A stretch of DNA of 39,111 bases, from assembly GCA_902515195.1 (NCBI GenBank), contig CABXTO010000003.1:1-39111 (forward strand), in the 5' to 3' direction. A program made the position numbers and the translations under genes. The notes beneath the pieces were generated by a model. It did not search any database. It had not been told where the DNA came from and saw only the letters and a list, made by a program, of their open reading frames with translations. This DNA comes from an uncultured Pelagibacteraceae bacterium. GTDB lineage: Bacteria; Pseudomonadota; Alphaproteobacteria; Pelagibacterales; Pelagibacteraceae. This document shows, in pieces, positions 1-9,980 of this stretch (position 1 is the stretch's first letter; each line of letters begins with the position of its first letter).

Positions 1-159
1 CCTCCTTATATTAAAAAATTAGATCTTAAATATTTGGAAAAGGATGTTGTTAATTTTGAGCCCAAAATTGCTCTTGATGGTGGATTAGATGGAACATCAG
101 AAATCAGAAAAGTAATAAACAAGTCATCTGAACTGATAAAAAAAAATGGTCAATTAATG
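1..159 (+). pseudogene. prmC: 3'-part of prmC/hemK (peptide chain release factor N5-glutamine methyltransferase), truncated at the window edge and at an inverted junction
   Basis: Frame 1 reads PPYIKKLDLKYLEKDVVNFEPKIALDGGLDGTSEIRKVINKSSELIKKNGQL, which is the (N)PPY...EP..AL.GG.DG PrmC C-terminal signature. After about base 159 the frame reads unrelated residues (MMFLFYFFLVEYL...). Confidence 0.8.
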
Positions 160-223
160 ATGTTTTTATTTTATTTCTTCTTAGTTGAGTATTTGCCTGA
201 TTTATTGCTTTTTGAATTATCAT
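148..223 (-). pseudogene. prmC: 5'-part of prmC, starting directly after the prfA stop, truncated at an inverted junction
   Basis: The reverse complement from 223 reads MIIQKAINQANTQLRRNKIKTSLID, a PrmC-like N-terminus. Its ATG lies just past the prfA stop, as in prfA-prmC operons. Confidence 0.7.
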
Positions 224-224
224 A

Positions 225-1298
225 TTAATTTAGATTACTTAAAGACTCTTCCTGTGCTTGAAGCGTTAAGGATTCAATCATTTCATCAAAGGCTTCCCCT
301 TCAAGAAATTCTTCTAATTTATGTAATGTGAGATTAATTCTGTGATCAGTTACTCTTCCTTGGGGAAAATTATAAGTTCTAATTCTTTCAGACCTATCAC
401 CTGTTCCTATCTTTTTTTTTCTATCTTTAGACCTTTCTTGATCAATTCTTGATCTTTCTAACTCATAAAGTCTTGCTCTTAATATTTTCATTCCCTTAGC
501 TTTATTCTTATGCTGGGATTTTTCATCCTGTTGAGAAACTGAAAGGCCACTAGGAATATGAGTAATTCTAACAGCACTATCGGTTGTATTTACAGACTGA
601 CCACCTGGTCCACCAGCTCTAAATACATCAATTCTTAAATCTGACTCATTAATTTTTAAATCGACTTCCTCTGCCTCTGGCAACACAGCTACAGTAGCTG
701 CAGATGTATGAACTCTACCTTGAGTTTCAGTATCTGGCACTCTTTGAACTCTATGAACGCCACTTTCATATTTTAAGGTAGAATAAATATTTGTCCCCTT
801 AATTGAAGCTATAACCTCCTTTAATCCACCAGCTTCACTTCTTGATATTGAAATTAGTTCTAATAACCATTTTTTTTTATGACTAACTTTTTCGTACATT
901 TTAAACAAATCAGATGCAAACAAGCTAGCTTCGAGACCACCAGTACCAGCTCTTATCTCTATAATAGCATTTTTTTTATCCGCCTCATCTTTAGGAAGCA
1001 AAAATAATTTTAATTTTTTTTCGTTTCTATCAAATTGTAACTTTAATTCATTTAGTTCGTTTTCTGCCATTTTAATTAATTCTTTATCTGCGCCCTGATC
1101 ATTCAAAATTTTTTCTAATTCAATTTTATCTTTTTCGAATGAAATATATTTCTTTGCATTTTCAACTATTTCATTTAAATCCGAGTACTCTTTTGATTTT
1201 TCAGCAAAAAGTTTTTTATCCATATCACTGGATGATAAATCTTTTTCTAAAACCGAATGCTTATTAATTAATTCCTCTACTGTTTTTTGTGGTATCAT
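225..1298 (-). CDS. prfA: Peptide chain release factor 1
   Basis: 357 aa with the GGQ motif ([25 protein letters not shown]) and a typical RF1 C-terminus. Confidence 0.97.
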   Translation of the reverse strand: MIPQKTVEELINKHSVLEKDLSSSDMDKKLFAEKSKEYSDLNEIVENAKKYISFEKDKIELEKILNDQGADKELIKMAENELNELKLQFDRNEKKLKLFLLPKDEADKKNAIIEIRAGTGGLEASLFASDLFKMYEKVSHKKKWLLELISISRSEAGGLKEVIASIKGTNIYSTLKYESGVHRVQRVPDTETQGRVHTSAATVAVLPEAEEVDLKINESDLRIDVFRAGGPGGQSVNTTDSAVRITHIPSGLSVSQQDEKSQHKNKAKGMKILRARLYELERSRIDQERSKDRKKKIGTGDRSERIRTYNFPQGRVTDHRINLTLHKLEEFLEGEAFDEMIESLTLQAQEESLSNLN

Positions 1299-1304
1299 CT
1301 TTGC

Positions 1305-2402
1305 TTAATTATTTTCTAATTCAGAAACTTTTTTTTCAACTTCATTGACTACTCTAGTTATCATATCTTCTGTCAAAACTTTTTCCGTCTGCACACCTGA
1401 TAAATAAAGCATATTATTTCCGTTTCTCCCACCAGTGATTCCAATATCAGTCATTGCAGCTTCCCCAGGGCCATTAACTACACATCCTATAATTGACAAA
1501 GTAATTGGTGTTTTGATGTGGGATAGTTTTTGTTCTAATATCTTAATTGTATCAATCACCTCAAAACCTTGTCTTGCACATGAAGGACATGAAATAATTT
1601 GAACTCCTCTTTTTCTTAAATTTAGAGATTTTAGTATTTCATTACCTATTTTAACCTCTTTTACCGGGTCATCAGATAACGAAATTCTTAAAGTATCACC
1701 TATACCGTCAAGCAACAAAGATCCCACACCAACTGACGATTTCACACTGCCTGAAATAAAACTTCCTGCCTCTGTAATACCAAGGTGGAGTGGATAATTA
1801 GTTGCTTCTGAGAGTTGACGGTAAGCTTCAATGGACAAAAAGACATCCGATGATTTTACGCTTACTTTCAAATTGAAAAAATCTTGATCTTCTAAAATTT
1901 TTATATTTCTAATAGCACTTTCAACTAATGCTTCAGGACAAGGTTCTCTAAATTTATCTAAAATATCTTTTTCCAAAGAACCAGCGTTAACACCTACCCG
2001 AATAGAACAATTATTATTTTTAGCTGCTTTAATTACTTCATTAATCTTTTTTTTATCTCCAATATTACCTGGATTTATTCTTAAACAACTTGCGCCATTT
2101 TCAGCTGCTTCTATTGCACGTTTATAATGGAAATGAATGTCAGCTACTAAAGGTAAATCAATATGTTTTGTAATTTCTTTAAGAGCTTTTGTAGAGGCTT
2201 CATCTGGACACGATACTCTTACTAAATCAGCTCCTTCACTATGTATTTCGTTTATTTGATTTATGGTTGCTTTAATATCTGTTGTTAAAGTATTAGTCAT
2301 AGACTGAACTGATATTGGGTTATTGCCACCAATTTTTACTTTCCCGACATTTATCACTTTAGTTTTTTTTCTTTTTATATTTCTAAATGGACGAATGCTC
2401 AT
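1305..2402 (-). CDS. ispG: 4-hydroxy-3-methylbut-2-enyl diphosphate synthase (flavodoxin)
   Basis: 365 aa; motifs [23 protein letters not shown] and [10 protein letters not shown]. Confidence 0.97.
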   Translation of the reverse strand: MSIRPFRNIKRKKTKVINVGKVKIGGNNPISVQSMTNTLTTDIKATINQINEIHSEGADLVRVSCPDEASTKALKEITKHIDLPLVADIHFHYKRAIEAAENGASCLRINPGNIGDKKKINEVIKAAKNNNCSIRVGVNAGSLEKDILDKFREPCPEALVESAIRNIKILEDQDFFNLKVSVKSSDVFLSIEAYRQLSEATNYPLHLGITEAGSFISGSVKSSVGVGSLLLDGIGDTLRISLSDDPVKEVKIGNEILKSLNLRKRGVQIISCPSCARQGFEVIDTIKILEQKLSHIKTPITLSIIGCVVNGPGEAAMTDIGITGGRNGNNMLYLSGVQTEKVLTEDMITRVVNEVEKKVSELENN

Positions 2403-2405
2403 AAA

Positions 2406-3620
2406 TTAATTCTCTAATTTAAACTCTTTATGTAAAATTGTTAAAGCTTTTTTTGTATCTTTTTTATTTATTAACACAGAAATTTTAATTTCTGACGTTG
2501 ATATCACTTGAATATTAATTTTTTTATTAGCTAAAGCCTGAAACATTCTAAAAGTTACACCGGGGGTTGTGATCATACCTACTCCAATTATAGAGATTTT
2601 AGTTACTCCACTTTCAAACAACAATCTTCTAAAATTGATATTTTTATTATTTCGGATAATTTTTTTTGTTTTATTTAGATCCTCAGTTTTAATTGTAAAT
2701 GTAAGATCTGTCTCTTTTCCGTTAGGAGAAATATTTTGAACAACCATATCAACATTAATCAAGTTTTTTGACAATGGTTTAAAGATAGATGCTGCTACAC
2801 CAGGTTTATCTTTTACACCAACCAAAGTAACTTTGGAGTCATTGTGAGTAGAAGAAATTCCAGTAATAATTTTATTATTTATTATATTAGATCTTTTTGT
2901 AATAAGAGTGCCTGATTTTTTAATAAATGAAGATCTGACCTCAATATCTATTCTGTTTAATCTTGCATCTTGTATAGAAACAGGCTGCATTACTTTTGCT
3001 CCTAATGAAGCCATCTCCAGCATTTCTTCATACGAAATTACTTTAATTTTTTTTGCTTTGTTTAGTTTATTTGGATCAGTGGTGTAAACTCCCTCTACAT
3101 CAGTATAAATTATACATCTTTGGGCCTTAAAAAATTTTGCAATCATTATTGCACTTGCGTCAGAGCCACCTCTTCCTAATGTTGTAATTCTTTCTTTGTT
3201 ATTTATTCCCTGAAAACCAGCAATGATAGGGATTCCACCTTCCTTAATATATTTGTAAATTTTTTGTTTATAGATATGGTTAATTCTTGAATTTTTATGA
3301 AACCCAGATGTAAATATTGGTATTTGCCAAGCCATCCAGGATCTTGATTTATAACCTTTGTGATTTAATCTTCCTGCAATAAGAGAACAAGCAACTTGTT
3401 CTCCTGATGAAACTAAAGCGTCATATTCGGACTCATTAAAATTATCACTTATCTCAATAGATTTTTTTATTAAATCATTTGTCACACCACTCATGGCAGA
3501 TGAGACAACAATTACTTTAAAATTTCGTTTTTTATAATTTATAATTATATCAGTAATTTTTTTTATTTTTTTTATAGAGCCTACTGATGTACCGCCAAAT
3601 TTTAATACTACAATTTTCAT
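2406..3620 (-). CDS. lysC: Aspartate kinase
   Basis: 404 aa; KFGGTSVG, GRGGSDASA, FTDVEGVYTTDP-like region and C-terminal ACT repeats. Confidence 0.96.
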   Translation of the reverse strand: MKIVVLKFGGTSVGSIKKIKKITDIIINYKKRNFKVIVVSSAMSGVTNDLIKKSIEISDNFNESEYDALVSSGEQVACSLIAGRLNHKGYKSRSWMAWQIPIFTSGFHKNSRINHIYKQKIYKYIKEGGIPIIAGFQGINNKERITTLGRGGSDASAIMIAKFFKAQRCIIYTDVEGVYTTDPNKLNKAKKIKVISYEEMLEMASLGAKVMQPVSIQDARLNRIDIEVRSSFIKKSGTLITKRSNIINNKIITGISSTHNDSKVTLVGVKDKPGVAASIFKPLSKNLINVDMVVQNISPNGKETDLTFTIKTEDLNKTKKIIRNNKNINFRRLLFESGVTKISIIGVGMITTPGVTFRMFQALANKKINIQVISTSEIKISVLINKKDTKKALTILHKEFKLEN

Positions 3621-3688
3621 GATAAAAATTTCTCTATGAGTTAAAATATATTGATAAAATACATGCTAAATATAAAGTCAAACAACAC

Positions 3689-4417
3689 ATGAAAAATAAC
3701 ACAATAAACAAAAAAGAAATAGAAAAATTTTCTAAAATTGCTGAAGAATGGTGGAATCCTGATGGAAAATTTAAACCTTTGCACAAGTTTAACCCTATAA
3801 GAATTTCATATATTAAAGATAATATTATTAAGACATTTGGACTCAAAAAAAAAAATAGACCCCTAGAAAAAATAAAGATTTTAGATGTAGGTTGCGGGGG
3901 TGGATTATTATCAGAGCCTATGAAAAGATTAGGAGCTGAAGTGGTAGGAATTGATGCTTCAGATAAGAATATAACTATCGCCAAATTACATGCAAAAAAA
4001 AGTAGTCTAGATATTAAATATATCTGTGCTTCACCAGAAACTTTAAATGATAAATCTAAATTTGATGTAATTCTAAATATGGAAATAGTTGAACATGTAG
4101 ATGACATAAATTTTTTTCTGAAATCTTGTTCAAATCTTTTAAAAAAAAATGGGTTAATGTTTGTTGCTACTCTAAATAAAACTTTAAAATCTTACTTTTT
4201 TGCAATTTTAGGAGCTGAATATATTTTACGTTGGCTACCAATAGGTACTCATGAATGGGAAAAATTTGTAAAACCTGAAGACTTAATAAATATTTTAAAA
4301 AAAAATAATTTAAAATTAGACAGACTAGATGGTATGAAATTTAACCCTTTAAAGAATGAGTGGAGTATAAGTTACGACAAATCTGTAAATTATATCGGAA
4401 AATTTATTAAAAATTAA
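3689..4417 (+). CDS. ubiG: Ubiquinone biosynthesis O-methyltransferase
   Basis: 242 aa; EKFSKIAEEWWNPDGKFKPLHKFNPIR and SAM motif LDVGCGGGLLSEP. Confidence 0.95.
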   Translation: MKNNTINKKEIEKFSKIAEEWWNPDGKFKPLHKFNPIRISYIKDNIIKTFGLKKKNRPLEKIKILDVGCGGGLLSEPMKRLGAEVVGIDASDKNITIAKLHAKKSSLDIKYICASPETLNDKSKFDVILNMEIVEHVDDINFFLKSCSNLLKKNGLMFVATLNKTLKSYFFAILGAEYILRWLPIGTHEWEKFVKPEDLINILKKNNLKLDRLDGMKFNPLKNEWSISYDKSVNYIGKFIKN

Positions 4418-4842
4418 TTTTTATTATCCTCAATCCAAGGGATCATATCTGCCTCTATGCCTTCTTCTCTTAATTCTTTTATTTCATCTTTGGATGCAGT
4501 ACCATAAATTCCCTTATCTTTTTTTTTGTTATTGTAGTGAATCGATCTAGCCTCATAAGCAAAGTTTTTTCCAACATACTCAAAATTTTTTTTTATAAAT
4601 TTCTGATATTCTTTAATTTTTTTATTTATTTTCAATATGTCTAAATTTTTTTGCTTTGATAAATTTTTGTTTAAATTATTAATAAATTTTGGTGCCATTA
4701 AAGTTTTTTCAACTTTTTTTGAATTACAATTGTGGCAACTTAAAAAGTTTTTTTGTTTAAGTCTTTCATATTCTCGAGAGGAAGAAAACCAACTATCAAA
4801 AGATAATTTACATTTTTTACAAATTAATTTGTATTTGATCAT
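4414..4842 (-). CDS. DUF1178 family protein with N-terminal zinc-ribbon-like CxxC pairs
   Basis: MIKYKLICKKCKLSFDSWFSSSREYERLKQKNFLSCHNCNS is the DUF1178-type N-terminus. Confidence 0.85.
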   Translation of the reverse strand: MIKYKLICKKCKLSFDSWFSSSREYERLKQKNFLSCHNCNSKKVEKTLMAPKFINNLNKNLSKQKNLDILKINKKIKEYQKFIKKNFEYVGKNFAYEARSIHYNNKKKDKGIYGTASKDEIKELREEGIEADMIPWIEDNKN

Positions 4843-4882
4843 ACTGAAAATTTAATTATTATTTTTATAAAATCAATATAGA

Positions 4883-6184
4883 TTAACTTCTATAATCTGC
4901 ATTTAACTCAATATATTTTTTTGTTAAATCCATTGTATAAGCAGTAAAATTTTTAGAACCATTAGAAAAATCTACATTTATATCGATATTATTATTTCTC
5001 ATATATTCTTTGGCATCATCTTCATTGTAGTCATGAAAAAGTTTACCGTTTTGTATAATACAGATATCACCAAACTTTATATCTAATAATTCTGAATTAA
5101 ATGATATTCCAGCTTTTCCAATCGCCATAATTATTCTTCCCCAATTAGGATCCTCTCCAGCTATAGCAGTTTTTACAAGAGGGGAGTTTGCAATAGCAAA
5201 AGCAATTTTTTTAGCGTCATTTTCTGTTTTACAATTTTGTATTTTTATTGTTACAAACTTTGATGCTCCCTCTCCATCTGCAACTACTCTTTTAGCTAAA
5301 TTCAGTAAAACTTTATTTAAAGCTTCATCAAAATTTTTCAATTTTTCATCACTAATACTATTAATTTTTGGATGCTTACTTTTTCCAGTGGAAAAAATTG
5401 ATACCATATCGTTTGTACTTGTATCAGCATCACAGGTAATTGCATTAAATGTTGTTTCAATATTTTTTCTAAGAAGCTTTTTAAGAATTTCATTAGAGAT
5501 ATCAGCATCTGTAAAGATATAGCCTAATGTTGTCGCCATATTGGGCTGTATCATTCCTGAGCCTTTCGCTAAACCAAATATTTTTATTTCACTATTTCCA
5601 ATTAAACAATTTTCCATTGCCATCTTAGGCTGAGTATCTGTTGTCATCATACCAAGAGCCGCCTTCATCCAAATATATTTATTTTGTGTATATTTAATTT
5701 TGCTTACTAATTCTGGAATTTTATTTCTAATTTTTTCCTCTGGAAAAATTTCTCCAATAGTACCTGTGCATCCAAATAATATATCTTTAGATTTAATCCT
5801 TCTTGGCTGATCCTCATCATTTTTCTGTTTTATTGTTAATTCCTCTGAAGCTTTATCAGCAATTTTTTCCAAACTTTTATATCCATGTGTTCCAGTAAAA
5901 CAATTAGCATTTCTTGTATTAACAATTAGTGAGAAAACTTGTTTAACTTTATTATTTAAATTCCATTTTATATTTTCTGATATAATTTTAGACTGGGTGT
6001 ATAAAGATGCATGATTTGCACCATCTCTAAAATAAAACATTACAAGGTCGTCTCTTGGATCTTTATATAAATCAGCACTGATAGTAGAAATTGCTACACC
6101 ATCAATGTGATCTAAATCCTGAAATTCCATCATTCTCTTATTTTTTGATTTAGATGATAAAAAATTTGTTAAATTAAAGCCCAT
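4883..6184 (-). CDS. argJ: Bifunctional glutamate N-acetyltransferase / amino-acid acetyltransferase
   Basis: 433 aa; NARNANCFTGTHG region, autocleavage motif GMIQPNMATTLGYIFTDA and EDPNWGRIIMAIG. Confidence 0.96.
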   Translation of the reverse strand: MGFNLTNFLSSKSKNKRMMEFQDLDHIDGVAISTISADLYKDPRDDLVMFYFRDGANHASLYTQSKIISENIKWNLNNKVKQVFSLIVNTRNANCFTGTHGYKSLEKIADKASEELTIKQKNDEDQPRRIKSKDILFGCTGTIGEIFPEEKIRNKIPELVSKIKYTQNKYIWMKAALGMMTTDTQPKMAMENCLIGNSEIKIFGLAKGSGMIQPNMATTLGYIFTDADISNEILKKLLRKNIETTFNAITCDADTSTNDMVSIFSTGKSKHPKINSISDEKLKNFDEALNKVLLNLAKRVVADGEGASKFVTIKIQNCKTENDAKKIAFAIANSPLVKTAIAGEDPNWGRIIMAIGKAGISFNSELLDIKFGDICIIQNGKLFHDYNEDDAKEYMRNNNIDINVDFSNGSKNFTAYTMDLTKKYIELNADYRS

Positions 6185-6248
6185 ATGTTTAAATTATTTA
6201 TTTAATGATTATATTAAAGGTTATAAGTAAATAATAAATCAAATATTA

Positions 6249-8795
6249 ATGTTAAATCCAATTAGCTTTATTTCAAAATTCATTAAATCAAGTAATCAAA
6301 GAGAACTTGATAGAATGGCTAAGATATTAAAAAAAATTAATTTATTAGAGGAAAATATTAAGAATTTAGAAGATTCAGACTTTCCAAATAAAACTAACAA
6401 ATTGAAGGATGAGATCAAGAATGGAAAAAAACTTGATGAAATACTGCCTGAAGCTTTCGCATTAGTAAGAGAGGCTTCAAAAAGAACAAGAAATGAACGT
6501 CACTTCGATGTTCAAATTATTGGTGGTATTGTTTTACATCAATCAAAGATTGCAGAGATGAAAACTGGAGAAGGAAAAACACTCACTATAGCTCTTGCAG
6601 CATATTTAAATGCACTTCGAGGAGAAGGAGTACACATAGTAACGGTAAATGATTACTTGGCTAAACGAGACTCAGAAGAGATGGGTAAAATATATAATTT
6701 TTTAGGACTTAAATCTGGTTTCATTAACAATGACCAAAATGATTACGAAAGAAAGAAAAATTATGATTGTGATATTACTTACGCAACTAACAGCGAACTT
6801 GGTTTTGATTATCTGAGAGATAATATGAAATACTCAAAGTTAGAGATGGTTCAAAGGGATAAATGTTATGCAATAGTTGATGAAATTGATTCTTGCTTGA
6901 TTGATGAGGCAAGAACTCCTTTAGTAATCTCTGGAGCGGCAGAAGATAAAACAAATCAATACTTGGCTATAGATAAGTTGGTTAAAAATTTAGGAGATCA
7001 AGATTATGAAATAGACGAAAAAGATAAAAATATTTTATTAACAAATGATGGTATTAATAATGTTGAAAAAATTTTTTCGAATGCTGGAATACTTAAAAAT
7101 AATAATTTTTATGACCCAGAAAATTTAAGTCTCGTTCATCATGTAAATCAAGCACTTCGAGCAAATCATTTATTTGTTAAAGGTAAAGATTATATAATCC
7201 AAAACAATGATTTAAAAATTATTGATGAGCTTACAGGAAGAATTCTAGAGGGCAGAAGATACGGAGATGGTTTACACCAAGCACTAGAAGCAAAAGAAAA
7301 AATTGATATAAAAGTAGAAAACCAAACTTTAGCATCAATTACATACCAGAATTATTTTAAACTTTATGAAAAAATTGCTGGATGTACGGGAACTGCTATA
7401 ACGGAGTCTGAAGAGTTTTTTGAAATTTATAATTTACAAGTTGTTGTTATTCCAACGAATAAACAGATGATTAGAAAAGATTATAATGATCAAATATTCA
7501 GAACTGAAAATGAAAAAAATAATGCGATTATTAAAAAAGTTAATGAAGTTCATAAAAGAGGTCAGCCAATTTTAATTTTTACCTCTAGCATCAATAAATC
7601 TGAAATATATTCAAAGTTATTAAAAAATGAAAAAATAAACCATGTAGTTTTAAATGCAAAAAATCATGAGAATGAAGCAGAAATAATTGCAAATGCTGGT
7701 AAAGAAAAGTCTGTAATAATCACGACTAGTATCTCTGGAAGAGGTGTAGATATTCAATTGGGTGGAAAAAAAAGCTCATTACCAGATCAAAAAATTGAAG
7801 AAAATAAAAAAAAAATTAAATCCCTTGGTGGGCTATTTGTAATTGGAACTGAAAGAATGGAGTCAAGGAGAGTTGACAATCAAGCAAGAGGAAGAGCTGG
7901 AAGACAAGGTGACGAAGGTAATTCAATATTTTATGTTAGTCTTGAAGATGATTTAATGAGAATTTTTGGATCAGAATCAATGAATAATATCTTGGAAAAA
8001 TTAGGTTTGAAGGATGGAGAGAGCATAGACCATCCTTGGATAAATAAAGCATTAGAAAGAGCTCAGCAAAAAGTTGAGGCAAGAAATTTTGATATACGAA
8101 AAACTTTAATTAAGTTTGACAATGTCTTAAACGACCAAAGGCATGTAATTTTTTCTCAGAGAAAAAGTGCTATGGAAAGTAGTCAAATTTACTCATATTC
8201 TGAGGATTTTTTAAACGAGATTATTGATGATTTAATTAAATTAAAAAATATAAAATTATCAAATCCCAAAAATAATGATTATGAATTAAAACTTAAGTCA
8301 ATTCTTGGAAAAAATTTTAAAAAAACAGAATTTACAAACCTCATTTCTCTAAATGATAAGGAAGTAAGAGAGTACATAATAGATAAATTTAAACAATCAA
8401 GAAATGAGAGATCAAAACTCTTGGGAGAAAACCAATCTAAAGAAATTGAGAAAAGAATTTTTTTACAATCAATAGATATGAATTGGAAATCTCATATACA
8501 ATATTTAGAGCAATTAAGACAAGTCGTAGGATTAAGATCTTATGGACAAAGAGACCCTCTCATAGAATATAAAAAAGAGGCATTTGAATTATTTGAAAAT
8601 TTATTAGATAAATTAAAATTAGATTTCATAACTATACTTATTAATCTAAAAGTGGTGGAAACACCAATAGAGACCGTTACTAAAGCTGAGCCAGCAAAGA
8701 TAGATCCTAAATATATTGGAAAAAAAATGAGTAGAAATGAACCTTGTATTTGTGGATCAGGTAAAAAATACAAAAGATGTTGTGGTGCCTTATAA
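6249..8795 (+). CDS. secA: Preprotein translocase ATPase SecA
   Basis: 848 aa; MKTGEGKT Walker A, DEIDSCLIDEARTPL, QARGRAGRQGDEG and C-terminal zinc motif CICGSGKKYKRCCG. Confidence 0.98.
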   Translation: MLNPISFISKFIKSSNQRELDRMAKILKKINLLEENIKNLEDSDFPNKTNKLKDEIKNGKKLDEILPEAFALVREASKRTRNERHFDVQIIGGIVLHQSKIAEMKTGEGKTLTIALAAYLNALRGEGVHIVTVNDYLAKRDSEEMGKIYNFLGLKSGFINNDQNDYERKKNYDCDITYATNSELGFDYLRDNMKYSKLEMVQRDKCYAIVDEIDSCLIDEARTPLVISGAAEDKTNQYLAIDKLVKNLGDQDYEIDEKDKNILLTNDGINNVEKIFSNAGILKNNNFYDPENLSLVHHVNQALRANHLFVKGKDYIIQNNDLKIIDELTGRILEGRRYGDGLHQALEAKEKIDIKVENQTLASITYQNYFKLYEKIAGCTGTAITESEEFFEIYNLQVVVIPTNKQMIRKDYNDQIFRTENEKNNAIIKKVNEVHKRGQPILIFTSSINKSEIYSKLLKNEKINHVVLNAKNHENEAEIIANAGKEKSVIITTSISGRGVDIQLGGKKSSLPDQKIEENKKKIKSLGGLFVIGTERMESRRVDNQARGRAGRQGDEGNSIFYVSLEDDLMRIFGSESMNNILEKLGLKDGESIDHPWINKALERAQQKVEARNFDIRKTLIKFDNVLNDQRHVIFSQRKSAMESSQIYSYSEDFLNEIIDDLIKLKNIKLSNPKNNDYELKLKSILGKNFKKTEFTNLISLNDKEVREYIIDKFKQSRNERSKLLGENQSKEIEKRIFLQSIDMNWKSHIQYLEQLRQVVGLRSYGQRDPLIEYKKEAFELFENLLDKLKLDFITILINLKVVETPIETVTKAEPAKIDPKYIGKKMSRNEPCICGSGKKYKRCCGAL

Positions 8796-9881
8796 GAATA
8801 AAATTAATGAGATTGTAACAATCAATAATAATGCTGGGATAACAATTATTTTTCTTTTTAAAATTTGATTAAAGTCTTTATTATTATTTTTAAGATTACT
8901 CAAACTTTCAGTATCTTCAATAAATCCTTTGTTTCTTCCGATTTTTAAAAATTTATTCTTTCTTTCAGAGAAAATTTCATCTCCAGACATTTTTTCGAAA
9001 TTTTGTAAATTATTAATAATTGATTTTTTTACATTGCTTAATGTTATATCTTTATCTCTATGAGCCCCGCCAAGAGGTTCTTTAATAACTTCATCTACAA
9101 TTTGAAGTTCAAACAAATCCTTTGCAGAAAGTTTCATGGCTTTTGCGGCATCAAGCATTTTTTTGGGATCTCTCCATAAAATTGTGGCACAACCCTCTGG
9201 AGATATCACTGAGTAAATAGCATTTTCTAACATTATAACTTTACTGGATGATGCTAGAGCTATAGCTCCACCTGACCCTCCCTCTCCAATTATAATTGAC
9301 AATGTAGGAACTTTTAATTTCATGCAGCATTCAATCGATTTAGCTATTGCTTCTGCTTGTCCCCTTTCCTCGGCTCCAACACCTGGATATGCACCTGGTG
9401 TATCAATAAATGAAATTATTGGAATTTTAAATTTATCTGCAAGTTCCATTAAACGAATTGTTTTTCTATAACCTTCTGGTCTCATCATTCCAAAATTTCT
9501 TTCGATTCTGCTATCCAAGTCATCTCCTTTCTCTTGGCCAATGACTAAAACTGATTGATTATTAAATTTTGCAAAACCTGTTAAAACTGATTTGTCTTCT
9601 CCATAATACCTATCACCTGACAAAGAAATAAAATCTTCAAATAAATTTTCTATAAAAAATTTTGATTTTGGTCTATCTTCGTGTCTGGCCACAAGAGTAG
9701 TTTGCCACGGGTCAAGATTGGAATAAATTGCTTTTAGTTTTTCATCTAGTTGTTTTTGTGTTTCAGAAATTTTTTTAGTATCAACCTCAGAAAGTCCAGT
9801 TTGATTATAAGGATCTTTTAGCTTTTCAATTTCACTGTCTAAGTTTTTAATTTCTGACTCAAAATTTAGATAATTTTTCAT
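8790..9881 (-). CDS. accA: Acetyl-CoA carboxylase carboxyltransferase subunit alpha with a hydrophobic C-terminal extension
   Basis: 363 aa; DRPKSKFFIENLFEDFISLSGDR, IDTPGAYPGVGAEERGQ and GEGGSGGAIA. The C-terminus ends RKIIVIPALLLIVTISLILFL. Confidence 0.95.
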   Translation of the reverse strand: MKNYLNFESEIKNLDSEIEKLKDPYNQTGLSEVDTKKISETQKQLDEKLKAIYSNLDPWQTTLVARHEDRPKSKFFIENLFEDFISLSGDRYYGEDKSVLTGFAKFNNQSVLVIGQEKGDDLDSRIERNFGMMRPEGYRKTIRLMELADKFKIPIISFIDTPGAYPGVGAEERGQAEAIAKSIECCMKLKVPTLSIIIGEGGSGGAIALASSSKVIMLENAIYSVISPEGCATILWRDPKKMLDAAKAMKLSAKDLFELQIVDEVIKEPLGGAHRDKDITLSNVKKSIINNLQNFEKMSGDEIFSERKNKFLKIGRNKGFIEDTESLSNLKNNNKDFNQILKRKIIVIPALLLIVTISLILFL

Positions 9882-9911
9882 AATATTTTATTAATATATA
9901 TCTATGGAAAA

Positions 9912-9950
9912 TGACAACAAAATGTCAATGCTTCTATAAATAATTTGACA
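9912..9950. promoter_or_regulatory. Cluster of TGTCA/TGACA half-sites upstream of glcB, including a TTGACA that could be a -35 box
   Basis: TGACA(9912-9916)-N6-TGTCA(9923-9927) inverted repeat, and TGTCAA(9923-9928)-N16-TTGACA(9945-9950), in the 99-bp accA/glcB intergenic region. Confidence 0.35.
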
Positions 9951-9980
9951 TAATTTTATTGTAGTTTTACAAAAGATTTT

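Noticed and set aside
160-228. C-terminal residues [23 protein letters not shown] of the first + strand ORF as a novel membrane peptide
   Set aside because: They are the antisense reading of the prmC 5' end on the minus strand, produced by the inverted junction.
3634-4107. 157-aa minus-strand ORF antisense to ubiG
   Set aside because: It overlaps a clear UbiG CDS and its hydrophobic composition is typical of the antisense frame in AT-rich genes.
4414-4417. Convergent gene ends overlapping by a few bases (ubiG/DUF1178, secA/accA, glcB/recR, cycM/argF, ExoI-like/PD-DEXK)
   Set aside because: Expected for a streamlined compact genome, so not a finding by itself.
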